From Notospermus geniculatus (taxonomy: Eukaryota; Nemertea; Pilidiophora; Heteronemertea; Lineidae): a stretch of 64,000 bases of DNA. Where the stretch lies: NCBI GenBank assembly GCA_002633025.1, contig NMRB01000191.1, positions 59,418 to 123,417 of the forward strand, written 5' to 3'. Both the position numbers and the translations under genes were made by a program. The first letter of the stretch is position 1. Every line of letters begins with the position of its first letter. Under the pieces are notes generated by a model. The model did not search any database. It was not told the DNA's origin and saw only the letters and a list, made by a program, of their open reading frames with translations. Shown here one piece after another: positions 9,347 through 21,156 of the stretch.

Positions 9347-10752
9347 GGGTATTCGAAAAACCTGGACGATGGACGGTGGATGATGGACGATGGACGGCTC
9401 CTTTCAGCATCATCGATCTCCACCGCCTGGATGATAATTGTCTCATTTCCGACATACCTCCCAGCATCAACATGAATCAACATGAACTGCACAGGCCTAC
9501 GATAAACATGATCAATCACGCATTACAGCGTTCAGAATTACCTCTTGGGGATGTCTTGTCTACACATGTACTGGCGGGAAAACCACCGATACCTACAGCT
9601 CCTAAGTCCTTGAGAATTTACTATGGGTCCCTTTTGAAAAGTTGTAGGGATTGGTCTTATCTCCCCAGGGTGTGTACAAAACTAAGACCAGTACAAAACT
9701 AAGACCCTGTTATAAAAGTAAGACCCCCACAGTACAAAACTAAGACCCTGTTATAAAAGTAAGACCCCCACAGTACAAAACTAAGACCCAGGCGGCACCA
9801 CTGCAAATGACCTTGACCTTGACTAACCCTTGTTAGCTCCTTTCTGCAGGGTTTTTTTGTGTCCGAGTAGTCAGCGAGGAAGGTGAGAGGTCAAGGGTCA
9901 AGGTCGTCTTGGTTTCATTGGAATACGTTAATAAACAACGGAGATATTCGAGAAAAACCGAAGATTGCCGAAGATTCCCGAGTGATTCCGAACATTGCCG
10001 AGTACTCCCGAGTGATCATTCGCGACTTTGCACCCCTAGCGGAGGAATTTGGAACTAAGATAAGCGAGATACGCCCCCTATTGAGTTCATGACGCCCTCT
10101 ATTGCGTTCATTTCAGGTCAAGGTCACTTCCGGGGTTAAAGGTCAAGGTCATTTGCAGTGGTGCTGCCTGGGTTTTGTTAGTTTTGTACTCTGGAGGTCT
10201 TACTTTTATAACAGGGTCTTAGTTTTGTACTGTGGGGTCTTACTTTTGTAACAGGGTCTTAGTTTTGTACTGTGGGGGTCTTACTTTTATAACAGGGTCT
10301 TAGTTTTGTACAGTGGGGGTCTTACTTTTATAACAGGGTCTTACTTTTATACAGTGGGGTCTTACTTTTGTAGGTCTTAGGTCTTAGTTTTGTAGACACC
10401 CTATCTCCCCATTCCCGAATTATAGTCGGTATAGCATTAATTTTCCAGCTCTTCCCAGCAATAATCCCACTGTACGGCTGTTTGCCGGAAATGTCCCAAG
10501 GCGTCAAACTTGCCATGCAAGAAAATTCGTGAAAATGACGAAATGCACCCAGGATGATATTTTATAAATCTTGCACGATATACTTTGATTTGGTGCAATT
10601 TTTCATTTAAATTCATGCGGCGTATTTTTTACGTCTTGGAGGTATGTCGGAAATGCGACAATTATCATCCAGGTGGTGGAGATCGATGATGCAGAAAGGA
10701 GCCGTCCATCGTCCATCGTCCACCGTCCATTGTCCAGGTTTTTCGAATACCC
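9347..10752. mobile_element. Non-autonomous DNA transposon with 9 bp target duplication
   Basis: Terminal inverted repeats start GGGTATTCGAAAAACCTGGA at 9347 and end with the complement at 10752. The arms extend over 120 bp, including repeated GATGGAC words and GGATGATAATTGTC. GTGATTCTT flanks both ends (9338-9346 and 10753-10761). A 9 bp duplication suggests a Mutator-like element (inference). A second, younger element sits inside it at 9667-10402. A further single-ended copy is at 20556-20742. Confidence 0.85.
9667..10402. mobile_element. Nested fold-back element built of 41 bp repeats
   Basis: It begins AGGGTGTGTACAAAACTAAG and ends with the near complement, and is flanked by ATCTCCCC at 9659-9666 and 10403-10410 (8 bp target duplication). 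The left arm has two to three and the right arm five to six copies of a 41 bp unit containing TTAGTTTTGTAC and TTACTTTTATAACAGGG. The centre (about 9800-10150) has inverted GGTCAAGGTCATTTGCAGTG arms and GATTCCGA/GATTGCCG short repeats. No transposase is present. Confidence 0.85.
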
Positions 10753-10761
10753 GTGATTCTT

Positions 10762-12661
10762 GGTGAGTCGGGTCACCACACATAGATGTTTTCAATAACA
10801 TTCTTTGAATGCTGGTTTGACTGATATGCTATTTTGTCAGCATTCATTTCAAGTTGGTGACCTCGTTCTCAGAGTAAATGACAGAAAATATGACATAAAT
10901 GGAGGCAAGCCAATTAATGAAGCCTTGGATTGGCCAGATGAGATCACGCGAGTTCAAGGAGGAACTTTCTCCCTCAAGTCACAAAAAGACCGTCAAAGCA
11001 TTCTCCATTCGGTCTTAAGCACCAGAGGTCTTGGTGGCCTACAGTGACACCGACTAATTCCGATCGATTCCTGTGACAACATTCCATGTATAGCCCTACA
11101 TGTCTGAAATAATTGTAAATATAGGCCTATTATATTCTGGTTTTCATAACATCTAATAAATATCAAAATATTCACCCAAACTTTGACATCATTTTCACAA
11201 GGTTTAATAATCAAGGCCTAGGATAATATATTGCTACGGTAGATTCATTTTGTAGGCCTATGACTCGAAATTGTTGGTCTATTATGACTGAGCCACACAC
11301 CCACAAGGGCTTTGCTGGTACCGTCTATGACGACACGACGGTTAAAACGGAACTTGTACCGTACAGCCAATTTCAGCTAGGTCCCCTTTCAATGAATGTA
11401 CCAGGTACATTGAGTGATCGCGCAAAGCCGACACTGGCTGTACCTGGCACACTGAATGTCGGGGACATTCATTTACTTTATACCGGCCACCCATGCTCAA
11501 AATGTTTATTCCTGGGGAGATATCAGAGCAATGAGGAAGAGATTTCGAGATGGAACATCTCCAGCAGAGGGATGTGGTAATGTTACATTGATGGCTACCG
11601 ATCGAGTCTCAGTCTTGACAGTAGGTTGCCTAGAAAATAACAGACGTACATGTACATATGATAATCAGAAAAGGAATAAATAAGAGCAGCATCTTCTAAT
11701 TATACTACAGAACAGTGAAATAGGAGCAGTCAGCCGCGCATATTGCTAACAGATGGCAGCACAGTCTTAGCGGACCAAATGTACAGGAAATCTATTATGA
11801 TCGCTGCTCGATCGATAATGACTGGGTCCGCTAGATGCATTGAATTGGGCCCTAGTGACACCTAGTGGTCAACTCGCTGACAGCTCCTATTCCCTAAATG
11901 AGTAGGCCTATTTCCTGAATGGCACTAATGTGATTAACTTAGGCATGTAATAAAGAGTTTTGTAAGCCTTTACCGCCAGGTTTCATGCCTTGTATTACAT
12001 ATGACTACACCACCGTTTCATGCGACCGTCCGAGGTGGCCAACAGTTGTGAATAGGTAACAACTCAATTATTTTTTTCTGATAAGATTCTTACACGAAAC
12101 AGTATCGAATATTTGGCAAGATGGCAAGAAAAATCTTATCAAAAAATCTTACTAAGGTATTTCTTAGCAAGATCTTGCAAGAAAAATCTAAGATACTTAC
12201 TAAGAAAATTTTAAGATTAGTAATATTTCTGTTCTGGGACGATCTCAGCATGCAAAGCCAGTTCAATATTGGCTTTATCATCATCACCTGGTCAATCATG
12301 TCATGTCCCAAAATACGAAACCAATTATGAAGTTCTAACCCCACCGCCCAATTTTTTTTTGTTAATTTCTTGTTAATACTTTACACGGTGAAAAAACTTG
12401 TTGACTCTGTCGTGTCTGGGTGGAGGTCAACAAATATCTTGTTTTGCGTTGAACCTCCTCTTTACAAAAATGTATAGTGCCTGAAGGTCTGGTTGAAGTT
12501 TTGTACCGTACCCACCGGTACCAGCATTTCGACACTGATAATTTTCAGAATATATCCATTGTACCATTGTACCAAGAACTATTACTTTACCGCGATCATG
12601 ATGAATATTCTTGCTCCGGACAAACACCAGGGACAGAGCGTCTGCATTCAGAGACTAGGAA
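10762..12661. other. Gene-poor stretch downstream of the GPCR
   Basis: No supported gene. An ORF at 10805-11047 (plus) has coding-like composition, including VGDLVLRVNDRKYD, but no convincing splice sites or family. Positions 12085-12225 are AT-rich with repeated AAGAAAAATCTTA/ATCTTACTAAG words that can self-pair. No clear polyadenylation signal for the GPCR was identified. Confidence 0.45.
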
Positions 12662-15600
12662 TTATTGCTTCTTGCAACAAAAGAAGATTGCCTTCAACCT
12701 TTCCTTGACGTCATTCCTGTACTTCTTGCCACCTCCCATGCAATAAAGGTAAAAGTTGATTCCATAATTGATAATCCAAATGTGAGTGAGACTGAAGTGT
12801 TGAATGTAATATCGCAAATTCCAGTATTCCGAATACATGTTGTAGTGACTCTTAATCACTTCAAGCCCCATTATGACGTCATACAGTCTGTAAGGTATTG
12901 ACGTCACAACGTAAGCAATGCTGACGAGAATCAACATTCTAGTTAAATAATTAGTTTCCTTTTCCTTAGTTTTTCGACCATCCTCGCTGACGCCCATTTT
13001 AACCCTTTCTTTGGATGCTGTGTGTAACGTTATGATGATCCAGACATTGCAGAACACGATAATAATGAAAGGCAAGACTGTTCCAATGGCGAGTTGTGCC
13101 CCGTTTCCTAGCGCTTCTAAAACAGGGTCGCCCACTGACATGCGCAGAATGCTAAAACCTGTGGCGTTGTTGAAAGCGAGATCGTCGTTACCTACACTGA
13201 GACCACTCTAGTAAGGACGTTTCTGGGACCATTGCAAATGGCAGAGCTGTCCGCTTAGAGTGGTTCCACTGTACGTAACCTCGTGTAGATAACAAGAGGC
13301 CCATGGGCCTTGTGCTCAGCTGACTATAACCTGCCAACTCAAGAGGCTGAAAGAGGGGAATCGAGATACAAGTACGAATAGTGTGCCTTTTTAATGGTTA
13401 GCAAGCAAAGCGTTCCTCGTGGAAAGGGGCACTTCTGAATCGAAAAAGATATCTTATCAGACCATCTTGGGTAGGAAGGGGTTAATATCTCTTGGTGAAT
13501 CGAGATAGATGTCGTATTACACCCACTGGGAGGGAAGGGGTTAATAGAGAGGTTTAGCACCTTTCCGACTCCGACTCCGACTTCAACTACCAGAATGAAT
13601 TGCAGTCCGCTATGGAAATCCTTGATGGAAACGATTTGATAGACGTTTGCAAATCGTAAAATGCCATAACTTGAACGCAGAAAAATTTGGCCTTATTAAT
13701 CGGAATTGTGGATAAATACCAATATTGAAGGCGTAACCCTACTCGTTACGACTTGAAACACGAGTACAATATTTGTGATTCATGCGCACTTCCGATTACG
13801 AGTCGAAATTATTCTGCCACAAAGTCATGGCATTTTACGATTTGCAAACGTCTATCAAACCGTTTTTATCAAGGAGGTCTACAGCGCACTGCAATTTATT
13901 CTCGTGGTTGTAGTCGGAGTCGGAAAGGTGCTAAACCTCGCTAATATCACCCCGTGAATCGAAAATCTTATCAGACCGTGACTCTTATCAGACCACTTGG
14001 GTAGGAAGGGATTGATATCGCTCGGTGAATCAAGATGGATGGCGCATTGCACCCATTGAGTGGGAAGGGGTTAATATGACTTCATGAATCAAGATGATAC
14101 ATGTTGTATCATATCAGAGCCAGTTTGTGTGTAGGGGTTAATATATCATTTATGAATTGAGATAGCTATCATTATGAGACCTACTGGGTAACAGGTGAGG
14201 AAGGGTTAATACCAAATAATCAGCCTGCAACTCTTGGTGAATCGAGATAGATCTTAATGACACCCACGCGGTGGTAAGGGGTTAATGGATGGGAACCGTG
14301 GTCCATATTAATAAAACCTTGCCAGACTTAGTTCCTTGCTAAAGTACCCAGTTTGTACAGACCATACACAACTAGTAACCAACTAAGCTAGCAGGACTTT
14401 ATAAATATGGGTCCTGTCCATGACATGACTTAGGCATGGTGGATGAGGTGAGCAAGCGCATGGTTAATTGATCTGGGGATGCCCCGTCAATCATACCATT
14501 CAATAATTAGTAGTTTTATTGTTCAATGGAACATGTATTAATTGTTGGCAGTCAGTCTCTGACATCACTCAACACTAACTTCCTTCAGGAAGGATAAGCT
14601 ACGGCCGGGACAGAACTGGTCCGTTATCGGGCACCATGAAATGAACCACGAAATCTGTGTAGTGAGACCTGTAACTGACGGCAACATTCAGGTTGCTTAG
14701 CAAGGCGGTCTCTCACGGTGCAGTTCTGGATACTGTGTCATCGACATCAAGTAATTACAGCAAGAATTCCAAATCCCTCCATCATTGATAGCCCGAGACA
14801 AACTAACACATATCAAACTGTCTAATTACTTGAAATATAAGCAATTTTTATTGCCGTGCTCTACAAAAACAGCTAGAGTCAGAAACTCAAAATGACGACA
14901 TGAACATGATGAAAGCGAGCGAACCGTGAATGCGAGGTGCCGTCGATAGCCAATTACATCAAAATTCTGATGATATCCCTTCGGCGCTAATGGTCCCAAT
15001 CAGACTAAATATGTACCAAATAATCAAAATGTGTGAAATGTTAGCAATTTTTAAGGCAGCGTGCTATGAAAGCAGCCCGAGTCGAAAACTTGGAATGACT
15101 GTGCAAAAAGCCGAGAACGCTTGCTCGGTTCGATGACTGCGATTTTTTCCTAATATATATCGCCACATTTTGAACCCATTCGTGTAGTTTTGGTGGAAAA
15201 TACTTTCAGTTATTAATTGATGATACTCTAAAATACCACTCATGTATAATTTAATGCGATTGTGTATGATCATAGGGATTTTATGCGATTATCATAGGTA
15301 TATTTCATCTCGATTCACTTTCGGAAAGCACCACCACCTTTCCCATGATTCCTCATTCCATGAACAAAAGAGCATGTCAAAGTAACTGGCGCGGGAAATT
15401 CAAATAGTGTTGTTTTCTATTTTTATCAGCTAGCGCCTCCTGGAGAACAAGTTTCGAATTAATTACCATCGCATTTGCTGTATCAAAAATCCATACCTCC
15501 ATAAACTCCATACCCTATCAATTTCTATTTGATATATTGCTTCTGGGCTGAGTTACTGGGGTTTTCCATTTTACGGAAAATGTCCCCTGGAGGGCCTAAT

Positions 15601-18600
15601 GTAGGTCAAATCGCCAAATTTTTTGCGCTGTTTCAAGCCCTGCCTAGGGCCTACCGCTCCACCGAGTTTCATGACCCTGGGCCTTGCGGTTGCGAAACGT
15701 GCCACTTTAACACACACACACACACACACGCACACGCGCACGCGCACACGCACACGCACGCACACACACACACACACACCTACACACTCATTTTGAACCA
15801 TTTAGTCATATGAATAGCTCCGCTGACCTTTGGTCAGCTGAGTTAAAAACTACTGTCTGGCGCCTTGGCCAATAAAAAGCCCAGTAGGCCTAGCTGAACA
15901 GCCGTCAGATCTAATTCTAGATAATGCATATTTCACTACACACAGAAAAAAATATTCGTCTCCACTTCAGATAAGTGGAGTGTTAAAGCGCTTTGAAACA
16001 CAAATATATTTTTTATTTGAGATATTCATATCTCGAATCGTGAAGGCATCTGTCTAATGACTAAACTCCGGAGGAGATTATCTCCTTCTGCTAACTTGAT
16101 ATATCTGTGACACTACCTGAGACAAATAGAGTGTTAAGCATTTTTTACACAACGTATCTCGCGCTTGGGATATCAATAACATCGAACCGAGATATTGGTC
16201 ATCGCAAATAGACTGGATCAGTGCGGGCCACCAGTTGGACCTGACGAGATAACAATGTTGTAATTAGCACAAAAGTTTAATACAGAAACGCTGACTTATG
16301 AAAGCAACCACATAAGAATATTGATAAACTATGGTTTGAAATCTGACACAGAGATTTTAGGTTGTGGATGTTTCCCGTTCAGAATTATAAAAAACAATAA
16401 TTCAGCCGTCCAATGCATAAAGGCAGTAACTCCCATTTTGGCACAGAGACACCTTTTGGTCATTTTTGAATCGGCTCTTGAAGCTTCACCTTCCTGATGT
16501 ACCATTTAACTCCTCTGCCCAGTATTCACTAAGAATTAGGCCCTGACCCATCCAGGCTAACCTGGGTTGTGCGCTTAGTTCGCACGGCTCACACCACAAA
16601 CCCCAGGCCCAGTCCAGAAGAAAATTTGTCAGGAATGCTGTTCGCTGCTCTTGTGGTGCACCCCCACTGCAAATACGACATGATCGTTTTTCAAATTAAT
16701 AAAACTTGTTGTCAAGAAGAAACTTTCGTCCGATAAATAAGGCCTATAACTAGATCGCAGGAAAAATTTTTTTTTTGTTTATTACTGTTTTTGCATGAAT
16801 ACATCATATCGTCCGGAATGGTTGCTTGATGAAACACCCCAATCTCGACCAATCAGATTTGAATTTACATCGCCATACAAGAGCCGAACCCAGAAGTAAA
16901 CATTGCTGCACCATACATGCCTTCGGTGTCTGTAACGCAGTCTCTGATTGGCCACCCTGTTGATCTGTGGCGGCTGACACGAATTTTATTGGATTGAATC
17001 GGCGGTGTTGGTGTGGATTAACGGAATGCCATCACCGCCGGTAAATCGGCATGGCCCTGACCCAAAGGCAGTAACTTCACTACCCCACCCCAAAAACAAC
17101 GCAAAAAGGCAGTATCTCCAAAAAGTATAGGGAAAATGCATTGGAAGTTACTGCCTTTTTGCATTGTATTTTGCTCTGGATTTCCTGCCGGTGATTTCCT
17201 CAAATTTTTTAATCAATTTTTCTCAAAACTATGAAAAATCAAGTTACTGCCTTTATGCATTGGACGGCTGAATTGTACAGCATCGGTTTTCTCTCAACCA
17301 TACAAAAGATTTTGTGCTGTGCATTGGTATACCCCATCCAACTGAACTCTACATAGCTTCTCGGCCTATTGGCTAAGGTTAAAGTTATTACGAAATTTAA
17401 GAGTTGCGTTTTTTTGCAAATTGCGAAGTTAAGCAATCAGGGCCAAAAAACGCAACTATAGGGTTGATGCAACCATGCAATTGGTTATAAACAACCCAAC
17501 AGTCGGGTTGAAAGATCCAAAAACATTGGGTTGATTGCTAATGAACCAAATAGTCGGGTTGATACAAACAATCCGTAAATTCATATCGAAATGAACGTCA
17601 CCTCAGTTGCACAAATTTTAGTCTCCAAGATAGTAGCAGTGACTCATTTCGAAAGGAGCGTCATCTCCTGTGGATACATTTTAGTCTCAACGATAGATGA
17701 CAGTTCACTCAGGTCAACACACTCAACTCTAAATAATATTATGAGTAGTAACAGTGACATTTCGTTGTCTCCAGATAAGAGCACAATATGTTATCCAGAA
17801 AATGTGACTGGAGACAGTCGTATATCTACTTGAGATATCAGCTGCGTATACCGAGTTTCAAGGATCTCAACTCAAGATCCAAAAGTAACTTCTGTTACAG
17901 ACAAGCGTTCAAGTGACTTGTATCTGAAGTGTAGACGAATATTTTTTTCTGTGGGTAGGACCATGTCGAACATATGCGCATCACAAATAGAGCCAGTAGA
18001 AGTACAGTATTGATGTACCAAAGAGTCAGAGCGTCATCCTGGACCTTCTTCGCGCCGCACTACTATGCATTTGTTAAAGTTAGCGTTAATGAACTTAGTT
18101 AGTCGAGAGGTTAAGAAACCACTCCGTTAACGATAACACTAACGCTACCGGTACCGCTATTTCTGACGTACATCTGCAATGTAAAAAATAACGTCAGCGT
18201 TACTTTTACCGTTAACTCCTTAACCGCTCGACTGTCGCGTGTAATAGATCCGCAGACAAAATTAACCTCCCTCGGTAAGTGTGGGGTCTACGGGTATCAA
18301 CTAAGCCTCGTCTTCAAAACGTGCATAAGGGACACACTGCGCTAAAACTACTGTAAAATTATTCCACTCAACCCGGGACATAATCTCCAAGCATAATTTC
18401 CTGCACATCCAATACAGATACCTGTATTTCTATTTATATAGGCTGGAAAGTAGTCCCCAGCCTATATCTGGAATACCATGTTTACTGTTACATCACTATT
18501 TTCCACAGGTGAGTCATCAGCCTGGGGATCTGGCTAAAAATAGAGCATAATTCCACGGAAACAGAGGTTGTTTGTCCAGGGGCTTAATACCTGTTACCGC

Positions 18601-19813
18601 TGTCAGAACTCTGAGCGCGGTTCGATCTTTGCAGCAGGTACGCGAGAGCGGACTCCTCATGTGCTCAGTAATTTATTCCTCCCCATCGTCCAAAATCATT
18701 TGGGGGTAATACCAAGTCATACCGCGGTCGTAGCCTAGTGTAGATGGCAGCGCCGATGGTAGGTCGGAATGTCCGGCAGAAACTTCCTTGAATTTCGTAA
18801 TAATTGTTTCTAAATGTGACCAGCTCTGTGCTCTGAATGTGCGCAGTTCATGAATTTGTCTACATGTATATGAAGAGTGTCTACTAGTGTTTTCTTACCT
18901 GTCGCTTCATCTTCTACATGTTTGAACGTAAAAAATATGTACAGGTTGAGACCAAGAATCAAAATGGCAGTCGCCGTCATGGTGATGCAGGCCCGCCGTC
19001 TTGTGCAATAACTTGGAGCAAACATCGGAAATCTGACAACAATCAATCGATCAATCGTCATCTCGGCAAGAAAAAATCCGGAGAGGATTCCAAAGCCATA
19101 CGCCTGGTACCACATCAACCTGAAGTAGATGACATAGAGAGGATGACTGATAACGAAGCAGGCCTACATGAACACATGTAGGCGCTGTGTGCACGTACAA
19201 AGTTCGCTCCCTACATCCTACCATCCTTACGCTGCTGGCTACGACGTCCATACAGTCCAGAATGACTGTTCGTCCTTGATGTCAAGGCACGAGGGTGGGA
19301 TGGGGGGGGGGGGCATCTGAGNGGGGGGCATCTGAGGTAAACTGCCAATAACAATGGCTTGTTTATCATTGAATTATCCAAAGAGCTTCTAGAGGACGAT
19401 TTTGAAGGCGGTGCACAATAAGCTGACAAACAGATAGTTTTGGACAAAGCTGCATCTCAGCTACATGTATGTAGCCTACGATTTCGAATTACCAGTACCT
19501 ACTGCATTACAAAATCAGATAGTTTTTCATCAGTGTAGAAAAATAAAGTTAAAGTTAAAGCCCAAGTATATTCGATAAGGACCATCGAATCCGCCATGGC
19601 AAGGCCAGTCATATAGTTACACGTCGATATTCGCCGGTTGTCTTTCTGCAGTGTGATACTGAGTGAGAGGAAATTCCCAATGAGACCTATCACCGTGATT
19701 GGTATCCATAAGTATTTCGCCGTGATAACGTAAACGACGCGCAGAATGATCACCGTTTGGTCGACAGAGTTGTCGATCGGCGAAATAGAAAAGTTGTACG
19801 GTTCAGGTGTCAT
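12662..19813 (-). CDS. Class A peptide-type G-protein-coupled receptor, three coding exons
   Basis: Exons on the minus strand are 19813-19503, 19119-18899 and 13191-12662, joined in phases 2 and 1, giving 353 residues ending at TAA (12664-12662). Exon 1 has an N-terminal NFS glycosylation site, TM1 with IGN, TM2 with LAMAD and the start of TM3. Exon 2 finishes TM3 with DRL in place of DRY and encodes TM4. Exon 3 has TM5, a basic third loop, TM6 with a Pro (TSIPYR), and TM7 ending INFYLYCMGGGKK, the style of FMRFamide, TRH or ghrelin-like peptide receptors. It would sit in the plasma membrane and signal through G proteins. The second intron is 5.7 kb and holds several transposons. Oddity: I see no cysteine at the top of TM3 or in the second extracellular loop, where most class A receptors form a disulfide. 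Exon 3's acceptor was chosen because only TGTAG/GTAACG keeps the frame. The ligand is unknown. Confidence 0.82.
13270..13332. repeat. SINE/LINE-like fragment GAGGCCCATGGGCCTTGTGC
   Basis: AACAAGAGGCCCATGGGCCT followed by GTGCTCAGCTGA resembles the head of dispersed short elements of marine invertebrates. A matching tail type (CATATGAATAGCTCCGCTGA) occurs at 15808-15838. It lies within GPCR intron 2. Confidence 0.35.
13376..14290. repeat. About 60 bp tandem repeats split by a MITE
   Basis: Degenerate units share GAATCGAGAT, CACCCACTGGG and GGAAGGGGTTAATA and occur at 13376-13546 and again at 13950-14290. The 395 bp element at 13547-13941 interrupts the array. It lies within GPCR intron 2. Confidence 0.75.
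13547..13941. mobile_element. MITE with GAGAGGTTTAGCACC ends
   Basis: The ends are GAGAGGTTTAGCACCTTTCC and its near complement. Subterminal arms at about 13636-13672 and 13826-13863 (TTTGCAAATCGTAAAATGCC) also pair, so most of the 395 bp can fold back. TAATA flanks both sides (13542-13546, 13942-13946) as a probable target duplication. It is inserted in a tandem array and has no ORF. Confidence 0.85.
14299..14414. mobile_element. Palindromic MITE GGGCCCATATTCATAAAAC, copy B
   Basis: Diverged copy of the 7617-7735 element in opposite orientation. TAATAAAACC at the left and GGACTTTATAAATATGGGTC at the right are the terminal repeats, and the central GTTTGTACAGACCA is conserved. Confidence 0.75.
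14415..15530. other. Intronic stretch of GPCR intron 2, no feature
   Basis: No coding or structured element recognised. A pair of diverged direct repeats (TCGGCGCTAATGGTCCC...TATCAAACTGTCTAATTACTTGAAA type) suggests an old duplication near 14780-15080. Confidence 0.35.
15711..15780. repeat. (CA)n/(CG)-interrupted microsatellite
   Basis: About 70 bp of CA dinucleotides with CGCA interruptions, at the junction between a dispersed-element tail (GTTTCATGACCCTGGGCC) and CATATGAATAGCTCCGCTGA. The ORF translations here are simple His/Thr or Cys/Val repeats, not genes. Confidence 0.95.
15941..17953. mobile_element. 2.0 kb inverted-repeat element carrying a nested element
   Basis: CACAGAAAAAAATATTCGTC at 15941-15960 is matched in reverse complement at 17934-17953, with further pairing of CCACTTCAGATA subterminally. 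The interior is rich in GAGATATC-like words and contains another element at 16403-17270. No transposase and no clear target duplication were seen. It lies within GPCR intron 2. Confidence 0.75.
16403..17270. mobile_element. 868 bp inverted-repeat element, AATT flanks
   Basis: Starts CAGCCGTCCAATGCATAAAG and ends with its exact complement. AATT flanks both sides (16399-16402, 17271-17274). The word AAGGCAGTAACT occurs near both ends and three more times inside (near 17066, 17106 and in reverse at 17149). A GC-rich centre has CCAATCAGA boxes. There is no coding capacity. Confidence 0.8.
18090..18240. repeat. Imperfect inverted repeat rich in GTTAACG/CGTTAAC
   Basis: AGTCGAGAGGTTAAG and CCGTTAACG on the left mirror CGTTAACTCCTTAACCGCTC on the right. 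It is probably a decayed MITE. It lies just upstream of the region before GPCR exon 2 (minus sense: downstream in intron 2). Confidence 0.45.
19295..19336. other. G-run with single N, likely assembly join
   Basis: A 12-G run, CATCTGAG, N at 19322, then the same GGGGGGCATCTGAG again. Duplication of the flanking word across one N suggests a forced contig join or a polymerase-slippage site. It lies within GPCR intron 1. Confidence 0.75.
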
Positions 19814-20555
19814 TTCGTTGGTTGCTGATCACGCAAGTCGGCTGGGCAATTGTACTGATCACATCATCCTCGAACACACAGCATAATATTTATCGCCGCA
19901 CACCCAAAAACAGAGAGAAATTCCTTTGAGGTTGGGAATTTTTGGAAGTATGCCTTCTGTTGCTGGTTATATGTCTAGAACTTTGACCAGGACCCGGGGT
20001 ATAGTCTGGAGAATTGGCCTAGATTAGTTTTTCGTATGGTCAGCAGTTTCGAGAACGAAACTGAACCAACGCAGGTCGTGAATACCGTATGAAAACATTG
20101 CTATGAAACCTGGTATATACCACGTCCATCGAACAGATAAACTAGCATCCATTTGGAAGCTTAACTACAAAAGACGAACACACATTTTTTATGTCCATGA
20201 TGAAGGCGTTAATTGAGGTGTGATTACCTCTGGTGAAAAAACATGCCTGAAGGGATGTAGTTTGCTGGTGTAACGTTTGGACCGTGTGCCAGTGTGACAT
20301 TACAATAGATTAACGAAATAAGATGCGACTTCAGAATGAGCGACATGCGGTGGCTAGATGCGGACACGTAAGTACAATGTATTTTTTTCCAAATGACAGA
20401 GTTTGAAAGATAAAATAAAATAAATCTTCGTCATTTGAAGAAACAAATATTACGTGTCGTTTCCCAGCCACCGAACCACACACAGAGTGAGTGGGTCTGT
20501 TTCCAAGTGTTTTCCAACCAAAGAGAGTCACACAGAAAAATGGCCACACTGAAAG
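19814..20555. other. Upstream region of the GPCR gene
   Basis: Would contain the promoter of the minus-strand GPCR. I see no strong TATA box or other element and no coding sequence. Confidence 0.35.
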
Positions 20556-20742
20556 GGGTATTCGAAAAACATGGACGGTGGATGATGGACGATGGACGGC
20601 TCCTCTCAGCATCATCGATCTCCACCGCCTGGATGATAATTGTCGCATTTCCGACATACCTCCAAGACGTAAAAATTACGCCGCAAGAATTTAAATGAAA
20701 AAATTTACCAAATCAAAGTATATCGTGCAAGATCCATATGCT
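20556..20742 (+). mobile_element. Single end of the GGGTATTCGAAAAAC transposon family
   Basis: Matches the right arm of the 9347-10752 element in reverse complement, through GATGGAC repeats, GGATGATAATTGTCGCATTT, AATTTAAATGAAAAA and AAAGTATATCGTGCAAGATC. No second end was found before the gap. Confidence 0.75.
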
Positions 20743-20910
20743 CAGAACGGCCTGCGGCTCTGAAACACCTTCAGAACTTGGTTGGCTTTCTCATTGACAG
20801 GGGACATAACAGACGGAAGATTGCAAGGGAAGTAGAAAGGGCGACCCAACGTCATGACGGCCACACTCTTAGCAAAAATGGTTTTTTAAAGAACCGAAAA
20901 GGGTTTTTTG

Positions 20911-21156
20911 NNNNNNNNNNNNNNNNNNNNNNNNNNNNNNNNNNNNNNNNNNNNNNNNNNNNNNNNNNNNNNNNNNNNNNNNNNNNNNNNNNNNNNNNNN
21001 NNNNNNNNNNNNNNNNNNNNNNNNNNNNNNNNNNNNNNNNNNNNNNNNNNNNNNNNNNNNNNNNNNNNNNNNNNNNNNNNNNNNNNNNNNNNNNNNNNNN
21101 NNNNNNNNNNNNNNNNNNNNNNNNNNNNNNNNNNNNNNNNNNNNNNNNNNNNNNNN
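20911..21156. other. Assembly gap (N run)
   Basis: 246 Ns. The left edge reads ACACTCTTAGCAAAAATGGT, which looks like the start of a MITE, so the gap may have been caused by a repeat. Confidence 0.98.

Noticed and set aside
10805-11047. Plus-strand ORF with coding-like peptide (VGDLVLRVNDRKYD...)
   Set aside because: No convincing donor, no family I recognise and no neighbouring exon in phase; kept only as a note.
11260-11683. Overlapping plus-strand ORFs of about 75-106 codons
   Set aside because: Two frames of equal quality, no known domain, no splice context.
15529-15813. ORFs over the CA repeat
   Set aside because: Dinucleotide repeat translations (His-Thr, Cys-Val).
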